NCBI GenBank assembly: GCA_014084085.1
Contig: NPFB01000120.1
Coordinates: forward strand, 99,007-111,913
Direction of reading: 5' to 3'
Origin: Hondaea fermentalgiana
Lineage: Eukaryota > Sar > Bigyra > Thraustochytrida > Thraustochytriidae
Length of the DNA stretch: 12,907 bases
The translations under genes and the position numbers were made by a program. The notes below the pieces were generated by a model. The model searched no databases. It was not told the DNA's origin and was given only the letters and a program-made list of their open reading frames with translations. Below are positions 1 through 6,583 of this stretch, in pieces (within the stretch, counting starts at the first letter, position 1; the number at the start of each line of letters is the position of its first letter).

Positions 1-30
1 CTCGCCTCGCCTCGCCTCGCCTCGCCTCGC
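1..30. repeat. CTCGC pentanucleotide tandem repeat
   Basis: Six perfect tandem copies of CTCGC open the window and run into a short CG-dinucleotide stretch up to about position 41. The array may continue to the left of the window. No function can be read from it; it lies in the GC-rich region upstream of the nucleoporin gene. Confidence 0.9.
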
Positions 31-169
31 CGCGCGCGCGCAGGGCAACCGTCGCGGCGCTCCGATCCAGGCTGAGTGTTTGCTCGCTCGCTTGCTAGCC
101 GCCGCCCTCCCCGAGTCTGCTCTGCGGCCTCGCGAAGATAGCGCCGCGAACAGAGTTATAGCCGCCGCG

Positions 170-320
170 CGCAAGTGCGCTTTCCGCGCCGCAAGTGGAG
201 CTCCGCGCGCCGCGCACTGCGCCGCGCGCAAACCGCGCCAAACCGCGCCAAACCGCGCCAAACCGCGCCCCGCAAGTGGGCCTTTGGCGGCCGCAAGTGA
301 AACTCCGCCCGCCGCAAGTG
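170..320. promoter_or_regulatory. Cluster of CGCAAGTG motifs upstream of the nucleoporin gene
   Basis: The octamer CGCAAGTG occurs five times on the plus strand, at 170-177, 190-197, 271-278, 292-299 and 313-320. The same octamer recurs at 5383-5390, upstream of the DnaJ gene, and the heptamer GCAAGTG is found inverted at 5409-5415. The core CAAGTG fits the E-box form CANNTG. The clustering 140-290 bases before a start codon suggests a promoter element. No factor can be assigned from sequence alone. Confidence 0.5.
231..270. promoter_or_regulatory. Four-copy 10-bp tandem array with E2F-like sites
   Basis: The unit AACCGCGCCA is repeated at 231, 241 and 251, with a fourth copy at 261 differing only in its last base. 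The junctions create GCGCCAAA at 235-242, 245-252 and 255-262. This is the reverse complement of TTTGGCGC, which satisfies the E2F/DP consensus TTTSSCGC. The 10-bp period places the sites on the same face of the helix. A related TTTGGCGG lies at 283-290, and its complement lies at 5446-5453 before the DnaJ gene. E2F control is inference; a chance GC-rich minisatellite is the alternative. Confidence 0.45.
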
Positions 321-460
321 GGGCGAGGACTCGCGTGGGATGCTCCGGGGTCCGCTGCGGGTGGAGGACGGAGAAAGAAGGTGCGCGGAGAGAACGGGAC
401 TCGGATTTGCGTAACCACCACCGCAATGTAGGGGAGATAGACGAGGGAGGTTGATGATCG

Positions 461-1654
461 ATGATCGTCGGTCGAGCCCCAGAAAACGATCGAGAGACGC
501 GAGACCGAGACATGTACGGGACTCCGACGCTGAGCGGCGGCGGCGCGGCGGGCGCTGCCGCCGGCGCAAGTCGCGACACACCGACTTACTTTGGCAGAGC
601 GCGGATGTCTGCCGCCGAAAAACGCGGAGGACCTCGAGGCCCTGCGTCGGCGGCGAGCGCTGGCGTGGGCGAGTCGATGTTCGCGCCCACAACGCCCGGC
701 GGGTATGGGCAAGGCGCCTTTGAGTCGAACCAGCGTGGAGCGCAGAGCGGCTTTGGCGCAGAAAACCGTCAGCAAAATGCGGGTCTTGGATACTCGCCAG
801 CAAGGACCCCAGGCAAGGGCGTCTCCTCGAGCTACATGGACGACGGCAACGAAGTCCGCAAGTCCCATGACCAAGGACAATTGCAGCAGTACAGGAGCGG
901 GGGCAGCGCGTATGACGATGAAGATATTGATGCGAGCCGGAACATGCACGGAGGCACCTTGGCGCTCGTGCGCAACTCGGACGGCGAGGATGAGGAAATG
1001 CTCATGCCGCCATCGAATTCGCTTCTCAGCGGAATGCCAGCTACCCCTGCGCCCGTGGAGCGGCTGCAGCAAGAAGCTGGAGACGAGGCGTCAGGCTTGC
1101 GACGAAGACAAGCCGTGCGCACGCCGGGTACGAGCCACGTAGGTCTCGATCTCGACGCACCACGCGGCCTCGATCTCTCTTCGCCGCTTGTGCTGGCAAG
1201 TCGCGCGCGCGCAGGGTCCGGTGTCGACGGCATGACCGGCGGTGCGGCCCAGTCATCATGGGTTACTGTCTTTGGTTACCCGACGGGTGCTGGCTTTGCT
1301 GTTTTGCGGCACTTTCAGAATTATGGCGAGGTGCACGAACACAGAAATGAGTCTGGCAACTGGATGCACATTCTCTACAGCAGCCGCGTGCAGGCAAGTC
1401 GTGCGTTGGCGCAAAATGGCCATTTTATCAATGTTGGTGACGCACAAGTGATGATTGGTGTCAAGCCGTGCTCGGACCCTCGCCTGGCGAGCGTCGCTGC
1501 TTCGGCGGCGAGCAACCAGGGAATGACCTCAACGAGCTTTTCGCATCAGGCTAAGCAATCGTACCGAGTCAGGGAACCTGATCAATTACAGCGGGCCCCG
1601 AGTCGTGCCAAGTCGGTATGCAAACGCTTCTGGGCTTGGGTTCTCGACGTGTGA
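461..1654 (+). CDS. NUP35: Nucleoporin Nup35/Nup53 (MPPN/RRM-Nup35 domain)
   Basis: Structural nucleoporin of the inner ring of the nuclear pore complex; in yeast and animals this family binds Nup93 and Nup155 and touches the pore membrane. The 397-residue frame has a Gly/Ser/Ala-rich, probably disordered N-terminus (1-265) with an acidic patch around 151-180. The Nup35-type RRM follows at about 265-340: WVTVFGYP at 267-274, GNWMHILY at 299-306 and VMIGVKPC at 330-337 match the family signature closely. The C-terminus (about 381-397, ending KRFWAWVLDV) matches the family's terminal amphipathic membrane-binding helix. Length is slightly above animal Nup35. FG dipeptides are almost absent (SGFG at 97-100). 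The ATG at 461 is the outermost in-frame start but has T at -3; the next, at 512 (MYGTP, residue 18), has G at -3 and may be the true start. A frame-shifted ATG at 454 precedes both. No intron is needed. Confidence 0.9.
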   Translation: MIVGRAPENDRETRDRDMYGTPTLSGGGAAGAAAGASRDTPTYFGRARMSAAEKRGGPRGPASAASAGVGESMFAPTTPGGYGQGAFESNQRGAQSGFGAENRQQNAGLGYSPARTPGKGVSSSYMDDGNEVRKSHDQGQLQQYRSGGSAYDDEDIDASRNMHGGTLALVRNSDGEDEEMLMPPSNSLLSGMPATPAPVERLQQEAGDEASGLRRRQAVRTPGTSHVGLDLDAPRGLDLSSPLVLASRARAGSGVDGMTGGAAQSSWVTVFGYPTGAGFAVLRHFQNYGEVHEHRNESGNWMHILYSSRVQASRALAQNGHFINVGDAQVMIGVKPCSDPRLASVAASAASNQGMTSTSFSHQAKQSYRVREPDQLQRAPSRAKSVCKRFWAWVLDV

Positions 1655-2109
1655 TCTATCTATCTCATAGACAAGTAGGAAAAGTAAAATGAAAGGAAAG
1701 AAACACTTTCTGCGGCAAACCGTGACGAAAGCAACAACATTTTGTGATGATGCAAAAGGAGCCGGAACCTTGAGAAGCGAACGAGCTGCTGTGCACAAGT
1801 TGTATAGCTGCCCTTTGCAGTTCCGCGTTTGCCAAAGATGACTTCGTCTTCATGTGTTGGTTGTAGGCCTACCCCAGTCACAAAAGTGCCAGATGGATCC
1901 ACGCGGCGTTTGCCAAACGTGCTCAGCTCTTGAAGTGATCATGGGAAAGAAGAAAAAAAGCTAACAAGAAAGAACAAAAGGTATACTCACTCCATCGTTC
2001 ACAGAAATCGAGAGAGAAACAGAATAGCTCATGACGGCTTTATCCTCCAAATAGTATACAAATATCGTTTCCCTTCTTTCTCTTTTTCTGTCGTGGACTT
2101 GCTGGCTAT
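1655..2109. other. Convergent intergenic spacer (3' flanks)
   Basis: This 455-base stretch separates the 3' ends of the nucleoporin gene (plus) and the DnaJ gene (minus). It is clearly more AT-rich than the coding DNA, with A-rich and pyrimidine-rich tracts. I see no AATAAA on either strand, no tRNA-like fold and no convincing ORF; the open frames here are short and low in information. It most likely holds the two 3' untranslated regions. Confidence 0.7.
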
Positions 2110-5100
2110 CTAAAAGTACGCATAGTATGGCGTCGCTGATGGACGTCTTGTCGAAGTTGAGCTCGATGGAAAGGATGAAAAGAGCGTGCTAAAGCTGCGT
2201 TTTCGGTCGTAATCCGCCTTCTTTACTGGATCCTTGAGCGTGTCATAAGCGTCAGCAATAGCTTTAAACATCTCCACAGCTTCCTCGTCATTGGTGCCGC
2301 GTTTGTCCGGATGGTACTTGAGCGCAAGCTTCAAGTACGCTTTCCGAATGTGCGCCTGTGAAGCGTCGGTCGCGACACCAAGAATCTTGTACAGACATGT
2401 GTCTTTCTTTCGCACGCTGGGATCTCCTTGCCGAGAAGATGATGAATACGACGATTGTTTCTTTCGTTCGTACTTGCCCCAGCGTGCTTGGTTGCGAGCG
2501 TCGTTCTTTGCCTCACGCTGACGACGGGCCTCGGCGCGCAATCGCTCGAATTCTTCCTTGAATTCGGGAGCTCGAGACTCAACGTATGCGCTTTCCATGT
2601 CGCTCATGGCCACCTTGATCTTCCCAAGACGCTCATTGGCGCGCGCGCGCCGCACGCGCGGTTTCTTGTACAAAGGTGACTTTTCAAGCGAATGCGTGCA
2701 GTCCGCTACCGCTTTGTCGAAGCGATCCAAAGCCATGTAGGCCGCCGCGCGGTTGCAGAGGATCACAGCATTGTAGCTATCGTGCTCCGGGTCGATACGG
2801 AGGGCATCCGTGTAGCAATTGACGGCCTCGGCAAACTTTTTGGCCTTGAACAAAGCGTTGGCATCATCCTTTTTTATCGCAAGATTGGTGTAGAGCGCCG
2901 CTTCTTCCTTGCATGCCACCACCAGCGGGGCATCCTGGCGATCTTTAAAGGCGTCAAGCAGAGCGTCCACAAAAGTTGTTGCCTCTTGAGCAAAGTCGGC
3001 GCGATGCAGCGAGCGCAAGAGCGTAGCAATGATCTCAGCTGTTTCCGTGTCACAATTGGAGACCTGTCCAGGGTTCTTGGAGAACTGACCACGACGATCC
3101 ACTTGGAAGACGTCGACGCGTACGACAAGAGCGCGGGCGTACGCCAAATGCTCTCGAGCGGTATGGTGTTGCGCATTCCAGTGCGCATTGACCGCCTCGA
3201 GTATCTTGGCACAGGGCCAGCCCGGGCAACGCTCGGCGAGGGTCTTGAGAATCTCTGCAGTGGCCGTCGCGTCTGGAGCTTGAGCCACGACTTTCAATGC
3301 GCGCTGCAGGAGAGCGCTCGTCTCGCTGGCGAGGACACGCTCTTCGCGCGCAGGATCAACAGAACCGTCTGCGCCGCCAAGCACACGAAGCCAGTCTGCG
3401 CTCGCGGCGAAGCAGCCCATCTTGCGCAAAACACGCGCGCCACGCATTGCTGCCTTAATGTGGCTGGTGTCCCCTTGTAAAGTTAAAAGGCAATTTGTCA
3501 AACAAGCTGCGTACTCATCTCGCGCTAGATGCGCAGAAGAGCGCAAAAAGTAGGTTTCGGCCTCGACGGGTTCGCCGTTCAGTTCGTAAAACTCGTCAAT
3601 TACCTCGAGCGCGGCCTCTGGTTCTCCGGCGTCCAAAAGTTCTTTAGCATGACATCGCATGGCGTCGGCGGCGCGCCAGCTGGCGCTCTCGATGCTCGCA
3701 GCGGAGCTGTCATCTTCGGGCTGCGGTCCAACCTTGGACTCGACCTCCTCTTTAGCGCCCGAGTTGCGGCCCGAATCGCCACAGGCCCGCACCGCCGACT
3801 GCAAGAGCTTGGAGTGATACTCGGTGTCTTGAAACTCATTTGGATCCAGGTTTTCCCCGCGCTCAACACCACCGTGGTCTTCGGGATTTAAATGGTTGAG
3901 ATCAAAGGAGAAATTGATGTCGAATTCCGGCTCTACGGGCGAGCTTAGCGTTCTCTCTTCAAGTGAGGCTGGAGACAGATCGCGCTCTCTTCGCCTCTCC
4001 GTGTAGTCTGAGCGTGACGTGCGCCTGCTGCGTCGGCGGCTTCGTGCTGATGATGCAGATTTGCGGCCAAAACTGAACGCGGGGGAATCGAGATCGAGGT
4101 CGGAAGGGGCTGCGGGACCGCCAGCGTGTGCTGCCTCGCTCTTGCTTTCGAAATGAATCGACGTGTTTGGCGTTTCGGGGTCCTGACGGCGCTCCTCTTG
4201 CGGGACAACGAGAGGAGAGTGCGAGGCAATCTTCTTTCGCGATCTCGATGCGACCGGGGTGATGGGAGATGTTGTAGCATCGGTAAAGCTGATGGCAGAT
4301 TTGGAGGCGTGTTCACGCGCGCTTGCGGCCGCTGCTGCCGCAGAAGTCTGTTCGACCGTGCGCGTGACGGCTTTGGGCCTCCTGGGCCACGATTTACGGC
4401 CTCGAAGCGACTTTTTCGCGCCCACCGCGAACGAGGCTGCCGAAATAAAGACGTTTTCAAAACCTGGCGACGGCGGCGGCGGCTGAGGAGGGGGGACGCC
4501 CGGCGGAGCGGCGTTCTTGCACGGTTTTGAAGCCTGTCCGCCCGTGCTCGGCTCTGGGGGAACCACATTTCCTGCGTTGCGAGAGGCCTGTAGTGGCGTT
4601 CGTTTCAACTTGCGAGATCGACGGTTCTTGCTTTTGTTTCGCGGCGTGACGATACGAGCAGACGAGCTTGTTTGATATTGCATCTGGACAGATCCAAGCT
4701 TGTCGTCTTCGTTTGCGTTGAAGACAATGTTTGTACTGCCGAGATTTTCTGCGAGTCCGACGAGCGAAGGCGTCGGGCGGTTCGCGGGCATTTCTTGCTG
4801 TTGTTGTTGTTGCTGTTGCTGCTGCTGTTGCTGCTGTTGTTGCTGCTGTTGCAAAGGTGCGCTCGTGAGGCTCTTCCTGTTCTTGCTCTTGCTACGTTTC
4901 TGCGCGAGAGCGCTCTTCTTCTTTGCGCTGCGAGGCTGGGGCCTCGCCACGAAGAACCCCATGCCAAATCCTCCCGGCGAGCCCACGCCCTCGACCGTCA
5001 TGGGCGAGGCGGGCGGCGGCCGGTTCGGGATGGGCGGAGTTGGGAGTCCGCGCACGGCGGCCGCGCCGTCTCCCTGGTCGACCTCCATCTCCATCTCCAT

Positions 5101-5160
5101 CTCCATCTCCATCTCGCTCAGCCACTCCTGCACGCAGAACTCCGCGGTAGCGCCCAGCAT
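2110..5160 (-). CDS. TPR and DnaJ domain co-chaperone (DNAJC7-like)
   Basis: Probable Hsp70/Hsp90 co-chaperone: TPR arrays bind chaperone C-termini and the J domain stimulates Hsp70 ATPase. Of 1016 residues, about 1-490 are low complexity: (Met-Glu)5 at 17-26, Gln19 at 104-122, Pro-rich 216-232, and many Ser/Arg/Lys stretches. TPR-like helices lie at roughly 496-595 and 757-865, the clearest being 764-792 (ANALFKAKKFAEAVNCYTDA) and 797-830. The J domain is 920-987 with HPD at 950-952 and the usual helix IV region (YDTLKDPVKKADYDR). A Ser-rich tail ends the protein. TPRs before a C-terminal J domain is the DNAJC7/P58IPK order; the lack of a signal peptide argues for the cytosolic DNAJC7 type. 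The ATG at 5160 has A at -3. The disordered half is much longer than in animal DNAJC7, which is about 490 residues in all. The gene is convergent with the nucleoporin and divergent from the oxygenase. Confidence 0.93.
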   Translation of the reverse strand: MLGATAEFCVQEWLSEMEMEMEMEMEVDQGDGAAAVRGLPTPPIPNRPPPASPMTVEGVGSPGGFGMGFFVARPQPRSAKKKSALAQKRSKSKNRKSLTSAPLQQQQQQQQQQQQQQQQQQQEMPANRPTPSLVGLAENLGSTNIVFNANEDDKLGSVQMQYQTSSSARIVTPRNKSKNRRSRKLKRTPLQASRNAGNVVPPEPSTGGQASKPCKNAAPPGVPPPQPPPPSPGFENVFISAASFAVGAKKSLRGRKSWPRRPKAVTRTVEQTSAAAAAASAREHASKSAISFTDATTSPITPVASRSRKKIASHSPLVVPQEERRQDPETPNTSIHFESKSEAAHAGGPAAPSDLDLDSPAFSFGRKSASSARSRRRSRRTSRSDYTERRRERDLSPASLEERTLSSPVEPEFDINFSFDLNHLNPEDHGGVERGENLDPNEFQDTEYHSKLLQSAVRACGDSGRNSGAKEEVESKVGPQPEDDSSAASIESASWRAADAMRCHAKELLDAGEPEAALEVIDEFYELNGEPVEAETYFLRSSAHLARDEYAACLTNCLLTLQGDTSHIKAAMRGARVLRKMGCFAASADWLRVLGGADGSVDPAREERVLASETSALLQRALKVVAQAPDATATAEILKTLAERCPGWPCAKILEAVNAHWNAQHHTAREHLAYARALVVRVDVFQVDRRGQFSKNPGQVSNCDTETAEIIATLLRSLHRADFAQEATTFVDALLDAFKDRQDAPLVVACKEEAALYTNLAIKKDDANALFKAKKFAEAVNCYTDALRIDPEHDSYNAVILCNRAAAYMALDRFDKAVADCTHSLEKSPLYKKPRVRRARANERLGKIKVAMSDMESAYVESRAPEFKEEFERLRAEARRQREAKNDARNQARWGKYERKKQSSYSSSSRQGDPSVRKKDTCLYKILGVATDASQAHIRKAYLKLALKYHPDKRGTNDEEAVEMFKAIADAYDTLKDPVKKADYDRKRSFSTLFSSFPSSSTSTRRPSATPYYAYF
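4795..4851 (-). repeat. Interrupted CAG/CAA repeat encoding Gln19
   Basis: Nineteen consecutive glutamine codons (residues 104-122 of the TPR-DnaJ protein), nine CAG and ten CAA in mixed order. The mixture makes the tract less prone to slippage than pure CAG and suggests that polyglutamine itself is kept. On the plus strand it reads as polyleucine, which creates spurious antisense ORFs. Confidence 0.95.
5083..5115 (-). repeat. Hexanucleotide repeat encoding (Met-Glu)5
   Basis: Five perfect copies of CTCCAT on the plus strand (5083-5112), plus half a further unit. In the minus-strand TPR-DnaJ gene they encode alternating Met and Glu at residues 17-26. Six-base units keep the frame, so copy-number change would alter only the length of the N-terminal peptide. 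Confidence 0.93.
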
Positions 5161-5670
5161 CCTGCCGCGGCTCCGCGCGCGCGACGCCTGCGCGCCTCGC
5201 GAGTCTCGCGCGCCTCGCGAGCCTGCCGGCCGGGACCTTTCCTGCTTTCCTCGCCGCGCTCTCTGCTCTTCACGGTCTGCTTGGTCCCCTGTCCGCGCCG
5301 CGGGATTCGAAACTCGCGCCGCCGCCGTCCGCGGCTAAGCACGGATTTGCGCCGCTGTGTTCCCTCGAGTATAGCGCGCCCGCGCAAGTGCCCGTCCCCG
5401 CTTTTCCGCACTTGCCGCAAGTCGCGCTTCCGCCGGGTATCGGCGCCGCCAAAAGTAACCGAAGACTCGGCGGCCCACCGTGAGGCCGCTCTCGGGCCCG
5501 GCTACGCGCAGCGCAGCGCTGCGCCAGCTGCAGCCTGCAACGCGGCCAGCGAGGCTTTGTGCGTGCGTGCGAGCATGCATGCACGCCGCGCTCTTCACGT
5601 TCGACGGTCCCGCCGCCGGGGGCGGGCGGGGTCGAACCTGCCCGACCTCGGGTGGGTCTTTCTTTTCACT

Positions 5671-5713
5671 CTTCTTTCTTGCTTGCTTTCTTTCTTGCTT
5701 GCTTTCTTTCTTC
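5671..5713. repeat. Pyrimidine-rich 16-bp tandem repeat
   Basis: About 2.7 imperfect copies of CTTTCTTTCTTGCTTG lie inside a wider pyrimidine-rich tract (about 5655-5770). Such tracts can exclude nucleosomes or form triplexes, but no specific role is visible. Orientation relative to a transcript is unknown. Confidence 0.8.
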
Positions 5714-5895
5714 AAAAGTTTCTTTTCTTCACTTTTGCCTCTTCTCTTTTCGTTTCTTTCTTCGCTCCTTTCGAGCGGCCACGAGCGACAGACCCATGTG
5801 CAGTGCATGCATGGCGCGAGCGGGTAGGAGGGGAATCGACACGCAATGGTGAGTGTCAAGCGAGCCTTGCGAAAAAAAAGTTGACAGTCACGGCG

Positions 5896-5948
5896 TCCCG
5901 ATGAAAGACGTCGCATTCCCGATGAGAAAAAGACGTCTCTCATCGGGA
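5896..5948. promoter_or_regulatory. CCCGATGA direct and inverted repeats around GACGTC
   Basis: TCCCGATGA occurs directly at 5896-5904 and 5917-5925. The second copy also forms an 11-bp perfect inverted repeat, TCCCGATGAGA (5917-5927) against TCTCATCGGGA (5938-5948), with a 10-base loop. Each direct copy is followed by the palindrome GACGTC (5907-5912 and 5932-5937), the core of bZIP/CRE-like sites. It could be a compound protein-binding site or an RNA hairpin. It lies inside the weak 119-codon ORF. Confidence 0.5.
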
Positions 5949-6282
5949 GATGAGACGCGGTGGAAAGCTGAGGCCAGCTCAGAGGAAGCGCAAATGTGCG
6001 ACGGCGGGATGCAGAGCCGATCATTCGTATGCAAAGTTTGGGACGTTACACAAAGTGAGCTCAGGCTGGTTGGAGCCATTACTTGGCAAACTTGGACGTT
6101 TGGGTTATCTCGACTCCGGTTCCAGGTTGGAGGGAAAAGACAACAAAGACATTCAATCGTCGTCCTTGCGAGCTTTGCACGCAAAATGAACGTTGACTTC
6201 GTCAGGTACTTTGCTTGGAGACATGCGCATCAACTCTCTACGAAGTCTTCCTTTTTCTGATCGGGGTCTTGGTCGGTCATCC

Positions 6283-6292
6283 AATAAATAAA
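6283..6292 (+). promoter_or_regulatory. Double AATAAA polyadenylation-like signal
   Basis: Two overlapping AATAAA hexamers, at 6283-6288 and 6287-6292, are the only intergenic plus-strand AATAAA I found. They sit 22 bases after the stop of the weak ORF 5901-6260 and about 290 bases before the oxygenase start. This would fit the end of an unrecognised plus-strand transcript. Chance occurrence is possible in balanced-composition DNA. Confidence 0.35.
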
Positions 6293-6463
6293 AGAAGATG
6301 TGCTTCAGAACAGCGCTGAGACTGACGCCATTCAAGTATACCTCAGCCAAGTCAGGCGCCAGGCCCAGAAATCATAAAAGCTACTTGCATGGCTTGGCTC
6401 GGTTGGCTTGGCGTTAGCAAGTCGAACGACTTTGCCTGCAATTATGATGCGATGCGATTCGGG

Positions 6464-6492
6464 TGACTCAACAAGGCCCTTAAATAGACGTC
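6464..6492 (+). promoter_or_regulatory. Oxygenase core promoter: TGACTCA, TATA-like box, GACGTC
   Basis: TGACTCA, the exact AP-1/Gcn4-type bZIP consensus, is at 6464-6470. A TATA-like TTAAATA follows at 6480-6486, about 98 bases before the ATG, and GACGTC abuts it at 6487-6492. The compact arrangement at a sensible distance from the start supports a promoter. Factor identity is inference. Confidence 0.4.
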
Positions 6493-6583
6493 CTCTCCGA
6501 CGCCGGCAGCGAGAGACACCAAGAGCACAACTCGGGGCTTGGCGATCGCGGAAGCGAGAGCGACAGCAACAGCGACCAAGACG

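Larger units (their letters stand above)
5161..6583. other. Divergent intergenic region with promoters and possible small transcript
   Basis: A 1.4-kb spacer between the starts of the TPR-DnaJ gene (minus) and the oxygenase gene (plus). 5161-5650 is very GC-rich, contains a direct repeat CGCGCCTCGCGAG (near 5198-5222), a TATA-like CTATACT on the minus strand near 5370, and the CGCAAGTG motifs at 5383-5415. 5655-5770 is pyrimidine-rich. The self-complementary octamer CATGCATG occurs at 5574-5581 and 5806-5813. From about 5850 the base composition becomes balanced; 5901-6260 is an open frame of 119 codons followed 22 bases later by AATAAA. That frame has no domain I recognise and a weak start context, so I do not call it a gene. 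The last 120 bases hold the oxygenase promoter motifs. Confidence 0.6.

Noticed and set aside
95..1072. 325-codon minus-strand ORF opposite the nucleoporin gene
   Set aside because: Low-complexity Arg/Ala/Ser composition and no domain; it is a GC-rich antisense shadow of a gene identified by homology.
2692..3480. 262-codon plus-strand ORF inside the TPR-DnaJ gene
   Set aside because: Antisense to recognised TPR coding sequence; no domain of its own.
5625..5640. tRNA-like T-arm on the minus strand (AGGTTCGACC)
   Set aside because: The upstream side is a polypurine tract with no D-arm or anticodon arm, and the T-stem has mismatches; no tRNA can be folded.
4672..5904. 410-codon plus-strand ORF with a polyleucine run
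   Set aside because: The leucine run is the complement of the Gln19 tract and the rest is Arg/Ala-rich antisense translation.
5901..6260. 119-codon plus-strand ORF as a protein gene
   Set aside because: Weak start context and no recognisable motif; kept only as part of the hidden-transcript observation.
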